Source: Cucumis sativus
Lineage: Eukaryota; Streptophyta; Magnoliopsida; Cucurbitales; Cucurbitaceae
NCBI RefSeq assembly: GCF_000004075.3
Contig: NC_026661.2
Coordinates: 620,001 to 684,000, forward strand
Length of the DNA: 64,000 nt
Direction of reading: 5' to 3'
Below the pieces are notes generated by a model, which was not told the DNA's origin, ran no database searches, and was given only the letters and a program-made list of their open reading frames with translations. Both the position numbers and the translations under genes were made by a program. How positions within the stretch are numbered: position 1 is the stretch's first letter; each line of letters opens with the position of its first letter. This document shows positions 47,350-58,893 of the stretch, one piece after another.

Positions 47350-48785
47350 TACTAAAAATTATGCCATCAAACTTAAGATTCCGAGTTTTCGCGTTTGGTG
47401 ATACGGATCACTGTTATACATTTTTGTTTGATCAATAAAATAAATATTAAAAACCTTTATATCACAAGAAAATTTTCGTCTTCCAACTATAAATCGATAT
47501 ACACAACTAACATAACCAATGAATATGCAATCAACAGTTTTTGGTTCGATTTTAACCATTTTCGGTTTAGGCACGACAACTTTTGTTAGGCACCCCATAC
47601 TTTTAAGAATTTATATGAAGGTTTTCTTCCTTTCCACTTTTCATAAGGAATATTTGGTGACTTCTTATGAAGAATTCTGTTTAATAAATAATTTGCTGTT
47701 AACAAAGTTTCTCTCCACAAATTTTGGGGTAAACCTGAACTTATAAACATTGCGTTCATCATTTTCTGAAGTGTTCGATTTTTTCGTTCAGCAATTCCAC
47801 TGGATTGAGGTGAGGAAGGAGCAGTAGTTTGGTCAATAATGTCATGTTCTGAACAAAATTGTTCAAAAGGAGGACCATATTCACCACCTCGATCACTTCT
47901 TATTGCCTTCATTTTTGTGCTAAGTTGATTTTCAACCTTTTTTTTTTATAAGGCTTAAACACTTCAATTGCTTCATCTTTGCTTTTCAGCCGATAAACAT
48001 AACGATATCTTGTGCTATCATCGATAAAAGTAATAAAATACTTTTTTCCACCTCTAATTTGCACAAATTTCAAGTCACAAATATCATTATGAATTAACTC
48101 TAAAGGTTTGGTAATTCTCTTAGTTGAATGAAAAGGTGCTTTAGTCATTTTTTATTCCACACACACTTCACATCGATGATTTGTGTGAAAAGTAAATTTT
48201 GGAACCAAGTTCATATTAATTAGCCTTCGCAAAGAATTAAAATTAACATGTTCTAGTCTACCATGCCAAAGAAATGACTCAACAATATAAGCAAAATTAG
48301 ATAATTTATTAATAATACTTTTCGGTACAACTATGAATACATTTGATTTAAATAGACCATCACTCAAATAATCCTTTCCAATGTACATCTCATTCTTGGA
48401 AAGTACAAACTTATCAGATACAAAGACCAACTTAAAGTCATTCTTACTAAGCAATGAACCAGAAACTAAGTTCTTGCGAATGTCAGGAACATGAAGCACA
48501 TTGTTGAGAGTGAGTTCCTTGCTAGAGGTCATTTTAAGAATCACTTTGTCTTGTCCCTCAACCTTTGAAGTAGAGGAGTTACCCATAAATAGTTGTGCTC
48601 CACTAGAAACGGGCACATATGATGTGAACATATCCTTGTTGGCACAAATATGACGAGTAGCCCCAGTGTCTACCCACCACTCCTTGGAATTGTCCACCAT
48701 GTTGCATTCTGAAATGACTGCACAAAGGTCAATATTTGCAACATCATCTAAACAAAAGCTTTTCGCTTGCATTGCTCCAAGGAGG
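47350..48785 (-). mobile_element. Ty1/copia retrotransposon remnant (protease to integrase)
   Basis: A fossil fragment of a copia-type element, minus strand. In order it keeps: an aspartic protease region (WWVDTGATRHIC, about 48.65 kb), a gag-pre-integrase zinc-binding region (WHGRLEHVNF ... CEVC, about 48.2 kb), an integrase core ([18 protein letters not shown] near 48.0 kb; SDRGGEYGP and GIAERKNRT near 47.8 kb) and a short post-integrase piece near 47.5 kb. Gag, reverse transcriptase, RNase H and LTRs are not seen. It is broken, with a few interruptions, and looks moderately old. It lies within the A4-P4 spacer, its right edge beside sequence shared with 26.74 kb. Confidence 0.85.
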
Positions 48786-49274
48786 TACTACAAGTATATA
48801 CATTCATGTAAAATGGAGAATGCCCTTATGATACTCCTTATTCCTCTTATTAATAATCTCAAACATCATTTTAATACATGTGACGGCATGATTTTTTTAG
48901 GAGATCGCCTAAAGAGAAAAATAGTGAAAAGCATTTTGTTAACACTAATGACCAACAACTCTCATTATCATTCAATGAATGTCGACAAATTCGAAAAGCC
49001 CATCCTTTTTTATTGAAGACTGAACTAAAATGGTTTGTTCAATGCTTTACACAATTGTTATATTGTACTTCTTTTTCATGCACTGATCAGTATGAGATAG
49101 GACATTGGTTACAGGCTTGTGTGGGAGTTATTGCACTTGAGTTCTTTTGCAAGCCTGAGAATGACAGGACTTGAGATCAGCCTAAGAAGACATTTTTGTA
49201 TCTTCCAAAGGTGGAATACATATTTTCTTTGTCACTCAATTCCTATTAAAAAAGGAAATGTGCCGTAGATTTTT
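48786..49274. repeat. Spacer shared with 26.74-27.29 kb
   Basis: No gene. Phrases catgtaaaatggagaatg, cattcaatgaatgtc, actgaact and acaggcttgtgtggga occur in the same order as at 26.74-27.29 kb, showing a duplicated flank. Confidence 0.5.
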
Positions 49275-49540
49275 AATTTTCTCTGTTAAGCAAGAGACTA
49301 GTTCGTCAAATACATTCTCTCTACAGGGAAGTGGGAGACCTCCCATGGGACCGTTGTATTCAAATTCTTCCTCGACCCGGCTCAGCAACTTATGACATGA
49401 TGTCTCATTCAAGTAAGATATTGTTACTTCATATTGTTTCTTTTCCTATTCTACAACATAGACTGGAGTATACCCTTCTGGAATATTGTTAGGTAATAAA
49501 GAAGACTCTGCAGCATTTCAAGTAATAATGGATGAAAAAC

Positions 49541-49557
49541 GAAGAATCTGTATGACA
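49541..49557. repeat. Target-site duplication, left copy
   Basis: The 17-bp gaagaatctgtatgaca here matches gaagaatctgcatgaca at 49860-49876 with one mismatch. The pair brackets the LINE fragment and marks a target-primed insertion. Confidence 0.85.
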
Positions 49558-49859
49558 ATTTTTTTTAAAGAAACATTTCATTGATAAATGAAATAAGGGG
49601 AGAATCTCAAACACCTAAAGGTGATTACAGAGTAGAGTGCCAATTACTGACTAAGAAAAGAGAAACTATAGTGAATGAAAGGGTGTTTTGTTTTGCACCA
49701 AGGAAAAGCAGTAGACAAAACCATCTCTGTAGAACTATTAAAGTAGGAAAAAGAGTCACAAAAAAGCCTTCTATTTCTCTCACCCTACAAACTCCAAAAG
49801 AAAGCACGCAACAGAGCCAACCAAGTCGCCAAAAGGATGACCCACTAACAAGGAAGCTA
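49558..49859 (-). mobile_element. 5'-truncated LINE insertion (302 bp)
   Basis: Read on the minus strand the insert ends with TTTATCAATGAAATGTTTCT and an A-run (plus strand attttttttaaag at 49558-49570), the usual tail of plant L1 elements. Only 3' UTR-like sequence remains and no RT domain. Flanked by a 17-bp duplication, so it is a classical truncated retroposition. Confidence 0.8.
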
Positions 49860-49876
49860 GAAGAATCTGCATGACA
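49860..49876. repeat. Target-site duplication, right copy
   Basis: Second copy of the 17-bp duplicated SAUR sequence, one base different from 49541-49557. Confidence 0.85.
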
Positions 49877-49896
49877 TGAGGTAGTCTGGTAACCAT

Positions 49897-51112
49897 ATTT
49901 GTTTTTCTAGAAATTGAATAATGTGTATAAGAAGATTTAAACTTCTAAAAACAAGATTTCCTTCTTGGATGATATATGTATTTATAGATGACCAGTCAAC
50001 TGTGAAGAGTCTACAAAATGTGGCAAAGTTAATGTGGGTGCCGTTATAGAATGAACAGTAGCAACATATGGAAACATCACATGAGGTTTTTTCTCAAACT
50101 GATTGATACCAACTTGGTAGCGATAGCGACTGTACATGTTGTTATACTTCACAACCATTCTGGAATGAACATCCTAAAAGGGACCCTATTTTCAAATAAA
50201 ACTTGAGGAAAAATACTAAAAAATACATTAGAGTCACGTGGATAACACATGGTCTGACTTATCTTCAATAACATGATTCTCATTTGAAGGTGTCCAATCT
50301 CTCTACCAATACTTGGTGAACAACCCTACGTTGACTCCACTTACAACCGTGGTAGATTTATGAGTATTAGCTCACCTGAATCAAGTGCATAATGTAGTAT
50401 TAGTCCATCTTCTTGATATGATATACTGAGTACTTTGTTTACCATTGTACAATAAATCTCTAATTCAGGGTGGCCTTAAACTAACTAGTTCTTAATTATG
50501 TTTGCATCCTTTTCAATCTTGCTGAAACTTTGAGCATACCTTCTGAATGATCTTGCATTAAGATAAATATTTATTGGAAGCTATGTTTGAAATTCCAAAG
50601 CGAGCTTCCTCTCCAAATTAAAGCATTCTGTAAATTTGTTTATTTGAAGCTTCTAGCTGAACACAATTAGAATCTTATTATCAGATTATTTTGTTTCAAG
50701 TAATACTTTGAAAATTATAACATTAATCAAATAAATTAAGTTAATGGAAGAAACTTAAATGTCTTTCTTGACCTTTTGAAAATCAAATGAAAAGAGAAAA
50801 AAAGAGTTAAAAAGAAAAGTCTAAAGTAGGGTGCATCAGCTCCTTCTCAGAAGAAGCCATTGGCATTTTTTCTGGTAAAAAAGAAGTAAAGAAATAAATT
50901 TTACATACAATCAATGTGAAGGGTAAGAGGAAAGGAAGAATGAGTTTTCATTCACAAATATCATCTACTTTCAATAAAAGAAGAAAAAAAATTGTGGACA
51001 GTATACAACAGTTTCAACAAATCGGGTTTGCACATAGAAAAAATGTTTGCATTGTTTCTACACTCTAATTCATTTTCTTTACACTATCCATTCCTAGATG
51101 TTCATCTCTTCT
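49897..51112. other. P4 promoter, conserved block and B4 3' flank
   Basis: No gene. A TATA-like box for P4 at about 49978-49990; conserved intergenic block at about 50120-50430 (aaaagggaccctattttcaa, gtagatttatgagtattagc); B4 3' flank from about 50940. Confidence 0.6.
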
Positions 51113-51415
51113 TCATGATTCATTCAAACTCTGAGTGAGATCGAGGAACTCGTCTTCATGGCAAGGAATTGTGATGCCACCCATTGGATGATTATATCCA
51201 AATTCTTCTTCTGCTTGACTCAACAAATCTTGGAAAGAAGGCTGGTTTAAGTAAGATAGTGGGATGACAAAACGCTTCTTATGTTCCTCACCGACATAAA
51301 CTGTAAAATAGCCCTTAGGAACATCGACCACTTTCGGAGATGCTCCATTTCCTGTTGATGAAGATCGCTGAAGACTTTGCTTAGCAGTAACAATTCGAGG
51401 CAAACGGAAACCCAT
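51113..51415 (-). CDS. SAUR protein B4
   Basis: A 100-residue [71 protein letters not shown], ending LTQSLNES. Its position (upstream of P4) fits the B slot, though it has TVYVGE like the A genes, so A and B characters have been shuffled. The longer frame starts with TTG; ATG at 51415. TATA box at 51538-51546 (minus). Upstream element: ccacatggatgtgtctt near 51626, with catgtgatat near 51669. Confidence 0.95.
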   Translation of the reverse strand: MGFRLPRIVTAKQSLQRSSSTGNGASPKVVDVPKGYFTVYVGEEHKKRFVIPLSYLNQPSFQDLLSQAEEEFGYNHPMGGITIPCHEDEFLDLTQSLNES

Positions 51416-53139
51416 GTTGTAATATGTTCCAAGATTTAAAATATGAGACCTTGAAAGGAATACCAAACTTCTAAATTTCTTTCGAGATATCGAATATGGA
51501 AAGGCTCTTGTTGCTTGTTAATCCATATAACATGACCTTTATATAGATGAAAGGCTTAGGTTACTCAAAGGTCTAGTTAAGGCAAGAAGATATTCAATGC
51601 TAGAGTGACATTAACTCATTACCTACCACATGGATGTGTCTTCCACACCTTTATGAGTATTTCAAATTCATGTGATATATGGCCATTCTCTATACCTTGT
51701 GAAGAAACATCATGGCCTACTTTTGTTTATAGATAACAACTAGAGAAGTTGAATAAGCCTCTACAATTTTAATATTATTATAGACATATTTGAGGCATTC
51801 AAGCCCTTCTTGTCCTTCTGGTAAAATAAAGTTCAATTGCATTACTTAGCTGTCTGAGTAAGAAGCTTTGTTGGCTTTTAGTGTTAACAAAGAACTCATA
51901 AAATCTTTAGCATGGATACTGTGTTCTACTTAACCTGGCTTTTTTTCTTTGGGTGAGAAAATAGAGCGAACCAAAAGCGAGGCATATCAGTTTTTTTTGT
52001 TCTTATTTGAGGTTGGTTATGAGTATTTGCCTTTGTTAAACCCCGAACCTATATATTAATTGGGGAGGAAATAATATTGCAGAGATTTAAAAATGTTAAA
52101 TCACCGATTGTCCCAAAAGCTTAAACTTAGACGTAGGTAAATTTAATATTATATAAACACCCTAACAACCTAACAATCAAAGAAAAAGAAACCATGTTTA
52201 GAAAAGGAGAACGGTAATGGTCTAATGAATATGTGCACAATATTCCTCTATGATTATAATATAAATGTACATCCTTTACACTCTATCAATTGAAAGGACC
52301 CCAGTTTCAAATTAAGCTATGGAAAAATGTGGCAATCTGTTATAATCATTAATGGATGGCACATGGTTTTGTTTTTTGACTTATCATCAATAACATTGTT
52401 CTCATTGGCAGTGTAATTTGTAGATTTATGAGTATTAGCCTCAGTTGAATCTAGTCCATGCATAATCCAATAACAGTGCCAGCCTCTTGATTAAAGATCC
52501 TGAATACTATGCTAGTCATAGTGATTAGTCTATAAAAATTCAATGATTCAAATCTAATTGATTTTTGGTTGAGTTACAAGTTTAGTTCTTCAACGTTGGT
52601 GTTTGTCTCTTCTTGGTTTATGAACTTTTTAAAATATCTAATAGATCAGTAAACTTTGAAATTTATGTTTATTTAGCCATATTAGGCACAATTTTAAAAT
52701 TTCGAGGGCTTAATAGACCGTTTTTAAATTACAGGAAATTTTTAAACACGAGCTGGAAAGTTAAGCGTTTGCATTATATTTGGAATCACAATATTAAATC
52801 AAATCATAAAAGAATAGAAGAAAAGATAAATTATGTATTTATCACTTGATGAATAATTTGAATTAGAGGAAATGAATAAGCAAAAAACATTGTGTGACTG
52901 CAAGTAGCCATTTCAAGAAATACGATCCAGTTTATGCAAGTCTTTTTATCCAATAGCATCATTCAATTAGTTTCATCATTAAGTGCTGATAATATAAAGA
53001 ATAAGAATCACTGAACAAAAGTTTCAATTCAAAGAATCAAGTTCTCTCATTTCAAAAATATATACAGTATGCAGTCTACATTCTGTACTATTCTAATCCT
53101 TTTTCTATACTACCAATTTCTAGTTTGCATTCCTCTAGT
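51416..53139. other. B4 promoter, conserved block and next 3' flank
   Basis: No gene. B4 promoter at 51530-51680; conserved block at about 52250-52510; 52570-52830 resembles a dispersed 'ttgagttacaagtttagttc' repeat family of dicots; from about 52900 it is the 3' flank of the SAUR at 53140. Confidence 0.55.
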
Positions 53140-53436
53140 TCACAAGTGTTTCGAACTTTGAGTGAGACCAAGGAAAAGTTCTTCACTGCAAGATATTGTG
53201 ATGCCACCCATTGGATGATCATATCCAAATTCTTCTTCTGCTTGATTCAATAAATCTTGAAAAGTAGGCTCGTTCAAGTAAGATAAAGGAATGACGAAAC
53301 GCTTCTTTTGTACGTCACCAACATACACTGTGAAGTACCCCTTTGGAACATCAACCGCCGTTGTTCCATTTCCAGTTGATGAAGAACGTCGAAGACTTTG
53401 CTTAGCTTGAACAATTCTAGGCAAACGAAAACCCAT
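53140..53436 (-). CDS. SAUR protein with TISC motif
   Basis: A 98-residue [24 protein letters not shown], a shortened linker, [45 protein letters not shown], then ITISCSEE, ending LTQSSKHL. Serine takes the place of the nearly invariant proline of TIPC. ATG at 53436. TATA box at about 53550-53558 (minus), and a paired CACATG/CATGTG element at 53611-53664. No candidate DST element was recognised in its 3' flank. Confidence 0.95.
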   Translation of the reverse strand: MGFRLPRIVQAKQSLRRSSSTGNGTTAVDVPKGYFTVYVGDVQKKRFVIPLSYLNEPTFQDLLNQAEEEFGYDHPMGGITISCSEELFLGLTQSSKHL

Positions 53437-55596
53437 GTTATAGTATTTTTTGAGAAAGAACTAGTGAGACTTTGAGATAAATACAAAATTTGGAATTTTC
53501 TTTTGGAATATGGAAGACTCTTGTTGATTGTGAACCCAATTACATAACCTTTATATAGAGGAAGATCACATTGAAAAGGGAGAAAGATAGAGAGAGATTT
53601 GTTTATGACCTATCACATGGGTGGGCCTTCCAAGCCTTTATGAGATTTTCAAATTCATGTGATATATGGTGACATCTGTATACTTTATAGAGAACATCAT
53701 GGCCTACTATGGCTTCCAAAGAACAACCGGAGAAGTGAGTTGAGTAAACCTCTAAATTTTCAATTGGATTATGGACATACTAGAGGCACTCAAAACCCTT
53801 CTTGTCCTGCTAAAACAAAATTTTAATTGCATTTAATAGTTCTGTCTATTACTGTTTTCTTTACTGGGACATATTCTAGCTAGGGAACTTTGTTGGTTGT
53901 TAGTGTTAGTAGAGAACTCTAAAAAATCTTTAGCGTGGATGGTACTGTTGAAACATATAGAGGTACAGGATGGAAGTAGCGAGGAGAGCCCATTATTAGC
54001 ACTCTATTGGATGATAAAACATTAGCCATAGCAAGACCAATTGAATAGATACTATTAACTTTTTATTCGACTTGTCTCGAGTGCCTATTTTCTCATTGAA
54101 TTGGCTTTGCTTGTTTTATGTGAAGTCAATGGGGATATATCTCTGCCTGACAATTGGCAAAGGAGTAGAACCTACATTTGGCAATTTAAAATAGTGATGA
54201 AGCTGCATTTTGCAACTTAAAAGAGAATAACTTATATTGTGGTGATACTACAAGAAAGGGCCTTCATTGTGATGGATCTGCATAGTTTTTCACACGAAGC
54301 TGACAAAAGACAGAAAGGGAAAAGTGAGGTCATTATTGAAGTAAAATAGTGAAAGACTATTTTCAAAATTATTGTTTTCGAATTTGTTATCTGACGCTCC
54401 AAACAACCAAACATTAGGCTCTCAGTATGTTCGAGTTTGACCTTAGAATTTAGAGAGTTGCATTTTATATAAACCATCTAACCCTGGAGGTACCTCTGTA
54501 ATCTATATTATCTTATATTTCTCTTTAATAATAAATTGATCTACCTCTCTGCCTGTGGATATGCTAATACACTATTAGTGAATCATGCAATTTTTTCTTT
54601 GTCAATCTTTATTGTTTACATTTTGTGTGCTTTTTTTATTTGTCAATGTTATAACAATACAATTTCATAGGCACAAATGTCTATTACTATTGAAGAAAAG
54701 CTTTCAAACTTGTACTGCTCCAATGAGGCTTTGCCAATACTGATTATATAGTTTTAAAAAAATTATCTATATATCTCCTTTTTGCTATGCAGATTTTATA
54801 ACATGCTGCTTTAAGTAAATTATGCTCTGATCAAATAAAGATGATGTCTAAGCTAGGGAATTAGTATATCACAATGGCTCAGTTTGCTGACTTATCATCA
54901 AGAACTGGTTCTGTTTATTGATGTACATCGGTTGGTGTACAAATCCAGCCGCTACCTTTTCGTGGTATACAATCTACAAAAATCACACATAGAATTGTTT
55001 CTGTTAGTCCACTGGCGGTTCAAAATTGCTGACTAGACATCAAGACACTAATATTAACCAGTCACTTTAGAACTTGACTGTGCCCAAACTAATCAATATC
55101 CATTTCTTGAAACTTCAGTTTGAGAAATTCCTAAATGAGTTCCCACTCCATATCATGACAGAGGATATGATTATAAAGTCAAAACTTTGAGATCCAAAAT
55201 TCAAAATCTTGATTGAATACTACATCATTATCATTGCTTTCACTAAAAAGTAGTTTGAAAATCATAAGGTCAATAAAGTCATCACATACAGATTGAAGGT
55301 GAAACTTGAATTCTTTTCTTGATGATTAAGTTTAATAAGAGGGAAAAAAGAGAGAAAGGAAATGGGTTAGTAAAAATTATTATGAGTAGTTAGGCTGTTG
55401 GTTTTCCTATTTATATGGTAGCATTTGTGTTTTATTATTATTCACAGATGGAAGTTTCTCATGGTATCAGAGCCTAACATTTGTTTTTCTTCTTCACTCA
55501 TCTTTTCTTTTTAAGAAGTGTTTGAACTTCTTTCTTTGTGAAACTGAAGTCTCAAGTCTCTCTTGATCGGAGAGCTTCTTTTGCCAAGTGTATCTG
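53437..55596. other. Upstream DNA between the SAUR and the copia gag
   Basis: No host gene. 53540-53670 is the SAUR promoter. Around 54880-54980 a faint copy of the conserved block is visible (gactt atcatcaaga, ggttggtgtacaaat). A candidate copia LTR and primer site occupy the end (listed separately). Confidence 0.5.
53611..53664 (-). promoter_or_regulatory. CACATG...CATGTG inverted repeat upstream of a SAUR
   Basis: Arms tatcacatg (53611-53619) and catgtgata (53656-53664), perfect over 9 bp, flanking ccttccaagcctttatgaga. It lies about 50-115 bp upstream of the TATA box of the gene at 53140. The TGTCTT of the A genes reads GGGCCTT here. Confidence 0.6.
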
Positions 55597-57170
55597 ATGA
55601 GTTCCTCAACTACCTTGCCTTCTTCTTCAGCTGAGAAAGACTCACTTTCACCAATTTTTCTACTGTCCAACATTTGTAACCTGATTTCAATGAGGCTTGA
55701 CTCTACAAATTTTGTCCTTTGGAAGTTCCAATTGACAGCGATTTTGAAAGCTCATAAACTTTTTGGCTTTGTTGATGGTACTAATCCATGTCCTCAGACT
55801 AGTCCGTCTACTACCTCGACCGTTCCGCCTCAAACGAATCCTTTATATGAAGATTGGATTGCTAAGGATCAGGCTCTTATGACAGTCATAAATGCTACAC
55901 TTTCACCTGAGGCTTTGGCATATGTTGTTGGAAGCACTTCTTCCAAACAGGTTTGGGATGTTCTTGCAAAGCTTTATTCTTCTGGTTCCCGGTCTAATGT
56001 GGTGAATTTGAAGTCCGATTTGCAAACTATTTACAAGAAGCCTGATGAGTCTATTGATGCCTATATTAAACGGATTAAGGAGATCAAGGATAAACTTGCT
56101 AATGTTTCTACTTTTATCAATGAAGAGGATCTTCTTATCTATGCTTTAAATGGCCTTCCAAATGAGTACAACACTTTCCGAACGTCAATGCGTACACGTT
56201 CTCAACCTGTTACTTTTGAAGAACTTCATGTTCTTCTAAGAGCTGAGGAATCGGCTCTTGCAAAACAATCTAAGTGTGATGATTCGTATAATCAACCGAC
56301 TGTTTTACTCTCTTCTTCTCAATCTCTCCTGTCATGTGCTCCTACTTTCAATAACAACTTTGTTCGAGGCAACGGACATGGTAAAAATTATGGACATGGA
56401 CGTTTTTCTTTCGATGCTCAAACTCGTGGTCATGGTTTGTCTCAAGAACAAAAGCCCGTTCATGATAATCATGCAACTTGTCAGATTTGTTCACGTCGTG
56501 GCCACACTGCACTCGATTGTTTCAATCGCATGAACTATAATTTTCAAGGACGTCATCCTCCACAACAACTTGCTGCAATGGTTGCATCGCAAAATAATGC
56601 ATTTCTATCTATTGTGAATTCGTCTTCTTTGACCGATTCGGGTTGCAACACTCATATTACTTCAGACATGAATTATGTTTCTCTTGCACCTGAATATAAT
56701 GGTGAAGAACAAGTTGGTGTTGGTAATGGACAGACTCGGCCTATTTCTCACTCAGGTTCTGATACTTTTGAACCTTCTTCCTATTTCTCTCTATCTAATC
56801 TTGTTTTTGTTCTTAATATCATTTCTAGTTTCCTTTTTGTTCATTAACTTTGTGTTAAAAATAATTGTCTTATCGCTTTTTGTTCCGAATAATTTTCAAT
56901 TCAGGACAAGTTTTCGGGAAAATTTTTGTTCCAAAGGCCTAGCATTGATGATCTGATCACTTCTAAGGCTGTGGTTGCTTCTAGTTTAGCTTCCACCAGT
57001 CTGTTGTTCTATAGTTGCTAATGTTGCTGACAAGTCTTCTTTTTCTTATATTGCTGTTCTTCATAACTTCGTTGTTTCCTTGTTGCATTTGCCGTTTACT
57101 TCAAATAAAGTGAGTGTCAATATTGTCTACATGGAAAAAGTGAGGAATCATTCTTTTACTTGATCAAACA
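55440..57170 (+). mobile_element. Ty1/copia remnant with gag and part of protease
   Basis: A fossil copia element in plus orientation. A primer-binding-site phrase tggtatcagagc (55462-55473, complementary to initiator tRNA-Met) follows a possible LTR end. A long open frame from ATG 55597 to 56847 encodes a gag protein with a copia N-terminal region (residues of MRLDSTNFVLWKFQ), a UBN2-like middle, a CCHC zinc knuckle (CQICSRRGHTALDC) and the start of the protease (LTDSGCNTHIT). Degraded protease sequence continues to about 57.0 kb. Integrase, RT and RNase H are absent and no 3' LTR was found. It is truncated and broken, with a gag frame well enough kept to suggest moderate age. Confidence 0.85.
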
Positions 57171-58590
57171 AGGTTTCTGTATATTTCTTTTAGAGCCTTT
57201 TCATATTGATGTCTGTGATTCTCTCACTAAAATTTCTATAAATGGTTTGAGTTGTTTAAGCTACCATATTGAATCAATATTCTTTCAATCACTGATATTT
57301 TGAAAAGGTTGAAATTGATTTTCAAGAAGCTAAAAGTATTACAAATTTAGGATTCAATTCGACACAAATTTCAATCTATCTAGTAAGTTAATTAAATTTT
57401 AATAGTGTTAATGTACGAAGTGTCTATCATTGACATGAAGTTGAAGTTCATCAACTTATTAGACATATCCAGGAAAATTTTTAACAAAAACAAAAGTTTT
57501 TTTGAAAGTTGAGAATTTATTAAACACTTTTAAGGTTGATCCAACTTATTAAAAAATAGTTTGAGAGTTTAAATCTATTGTATGTCACTAAAATATGTCA
57601 TCCTTAAAACTTTGGCTATATTCTATTAAAACTGTTTTTACCTTATATGCTTTGAACCTACAACAATATTTTCCAACCATTTCTAGAACCTGATTTCTAA
57701 AATTGTTTTCTCCAAAACAGGGCATTTCAAACTCGAGTTGGCCTCTTGCTCAGCAAGTGTCGCACAATCGTTTTGTGCCACTAACCATGCATGATGGAAA
57801 GTTAAACGATGGGATAGCCAAATAATCCACCTTCCTTGACCTAGCAAAGAATATGATATGGCTACAAGGTTAAGTAATATTTTTATGTACAGATTAAATT
57901 GTATGAAATGTGGCTATGTTATGTGGAAGCCACTATTAACTCATTGTCGAAGTGCAGTGATTGAGATTGTATATATCTGTTGGAAAGCACATTTCCACAG
58001 TTGTGCAAACTATAAATCCCACCACTTTCAATTAAATGTAGTAGAAAATAGTATCACTGCATCAGTCATTTATGCATTTCACATGGTATTGTACTTTAGT
58101 TAGTGTACAAAATTAGCTGCCACAGAATTGAATATATGGGGAGGAATCAAGAGTAAATTCTTTTGTTTAGGTTAGTGTTTTGTTGGTTCTGTTTTGGAAT
58201 AAACATAATCAATATACTGTTAATCACAGTAATAAGTCTCTTAAATAGCAGTTAACTGAATCCAGAGTAATTGGTTATCCCAGTCTATTATACCTTGAAA
58301 TAATTGTTATTTGACCTGCTTAGATCTTCATCTTCTGAGTAATTCCTATATAGCTACTGTAGAGAATAAATGGAAGAATAATAAAGAATTAAAATAGGAA
58401 AAGAAGAAGATTGTCCAACTAATATCATCTATTCAGTTTCGTGTTTCTGTCACGAAGAGACAGAAGTGTACAATATTGTAAAAGAATGAGTTTGTTTTCA
58501 AAAGTGTTGAAACTCTTCTCTGTCTACGTTCTACTATACTGTTCTATACCTTCCTTTGTACCGTCTATTTCTAAACTCTATCCTTATGAC
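57171..58590. other. Gene-free DNA and 3' flank of the SAUR at 58591
   Basis: No gene. 57250-57620 is AT-rich with repeat-like wording. 57990-58140 has phrases of the array's intergenic block. From about 58390 it is the SAUR 3' flank. Confidence 0.45.
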
Positions 58591-58893
58591 TCATGAGTCA
58601 TTTAAACTATGAATAAGATTAACAAAAGTATCTTCATTGCAGGGAATTGTGATGCCACCCATTGCATAATCATATCCAAATTCTTCTTCAGCTTGACTCA
58701 ACAAATCTTGAAACAAAGGATGGTTCAAGTAAGATAGCGAGATGACAAAACGCTTCTTCTGTTCTTCTCCGACATAGACCGTAAAGCATCCTTTCGGAAC
58801 ATCAAGAGACTTTGGAGTGGCTCTATTTCCTGACGATGTGGATCGTCGAAGACTTGGCTTAGCAAGAACAATGCTAGGCAAACGAAACCCCAT
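58591..58893 (-). CDS. SAUR protein, diverged array member
   Basis: A 100-residue [81 protein letters not shown], ending LIHSLNDS. Differences from the module genes include GCFTVY for GYFTVY, ISLSY for IPLSY and YDYAMGG for YNHPMGG. ATG at 58893. TATA box at 59015-59023 (minus), about 125 bp upstream. The left arm of the conserved element (aatcacatggatttgtcttt near 59108) is recognisable, while the right arm has changed to catgagtta. Confidence 0.95.
   Translation of the reverse strand: MGFRLPSIVLAKPSLRRSTSSGNRATPKSLDVPKGCFTVYVGEEQKKRFVISLSYLNHPLFQDLLSQAEEEFGYDYAMGGITIPCNEDTFVNLIHSLNDS

Larger units (their letters stand above)
49275..49896 (-). pseudogene. SAUR pseudogene P4, split by a LINE
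   Basis: A P-type SAUR starting at ATG 49896 (MVTRLPHVMQILR), interrupted after 12 codons by a 302-bp LINE fragment (49558-49859). Beyond the insert the domain continues with in-frame stops: PEGYTPVYVVE, then a stop, then VTISYLNE, SRVEEEFEYN, MGGLPLPCRE. Unlike P1-P3 it keeps 1.2 kb to the next gene, and a gtatttatagatg TATA-like box stands at about 49978-49990, 80-95 bp upstream. It therefore seems to have had its own promoter. Confidence 0.85.
46276..52550. repeat. SAUR module 4 (A4-P4-B4), enlarged by insertions
   Basis: Fourth and most diverged module: A4 (46529-46831), P4 (49275-49896), B4 (51113-51415). It carries a copia remnant and a truncated LINE and retains 1.2 kb between P4 and B4 that modules 1-3 lack. 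The right boundary is approximate. Confidence 0.65.

Noticed and set aside
54240-54260. tactacaagaaag resembling a CACTA transposon terminus
   Set aside because: No matching opposite terminus or target duplication found within the window.
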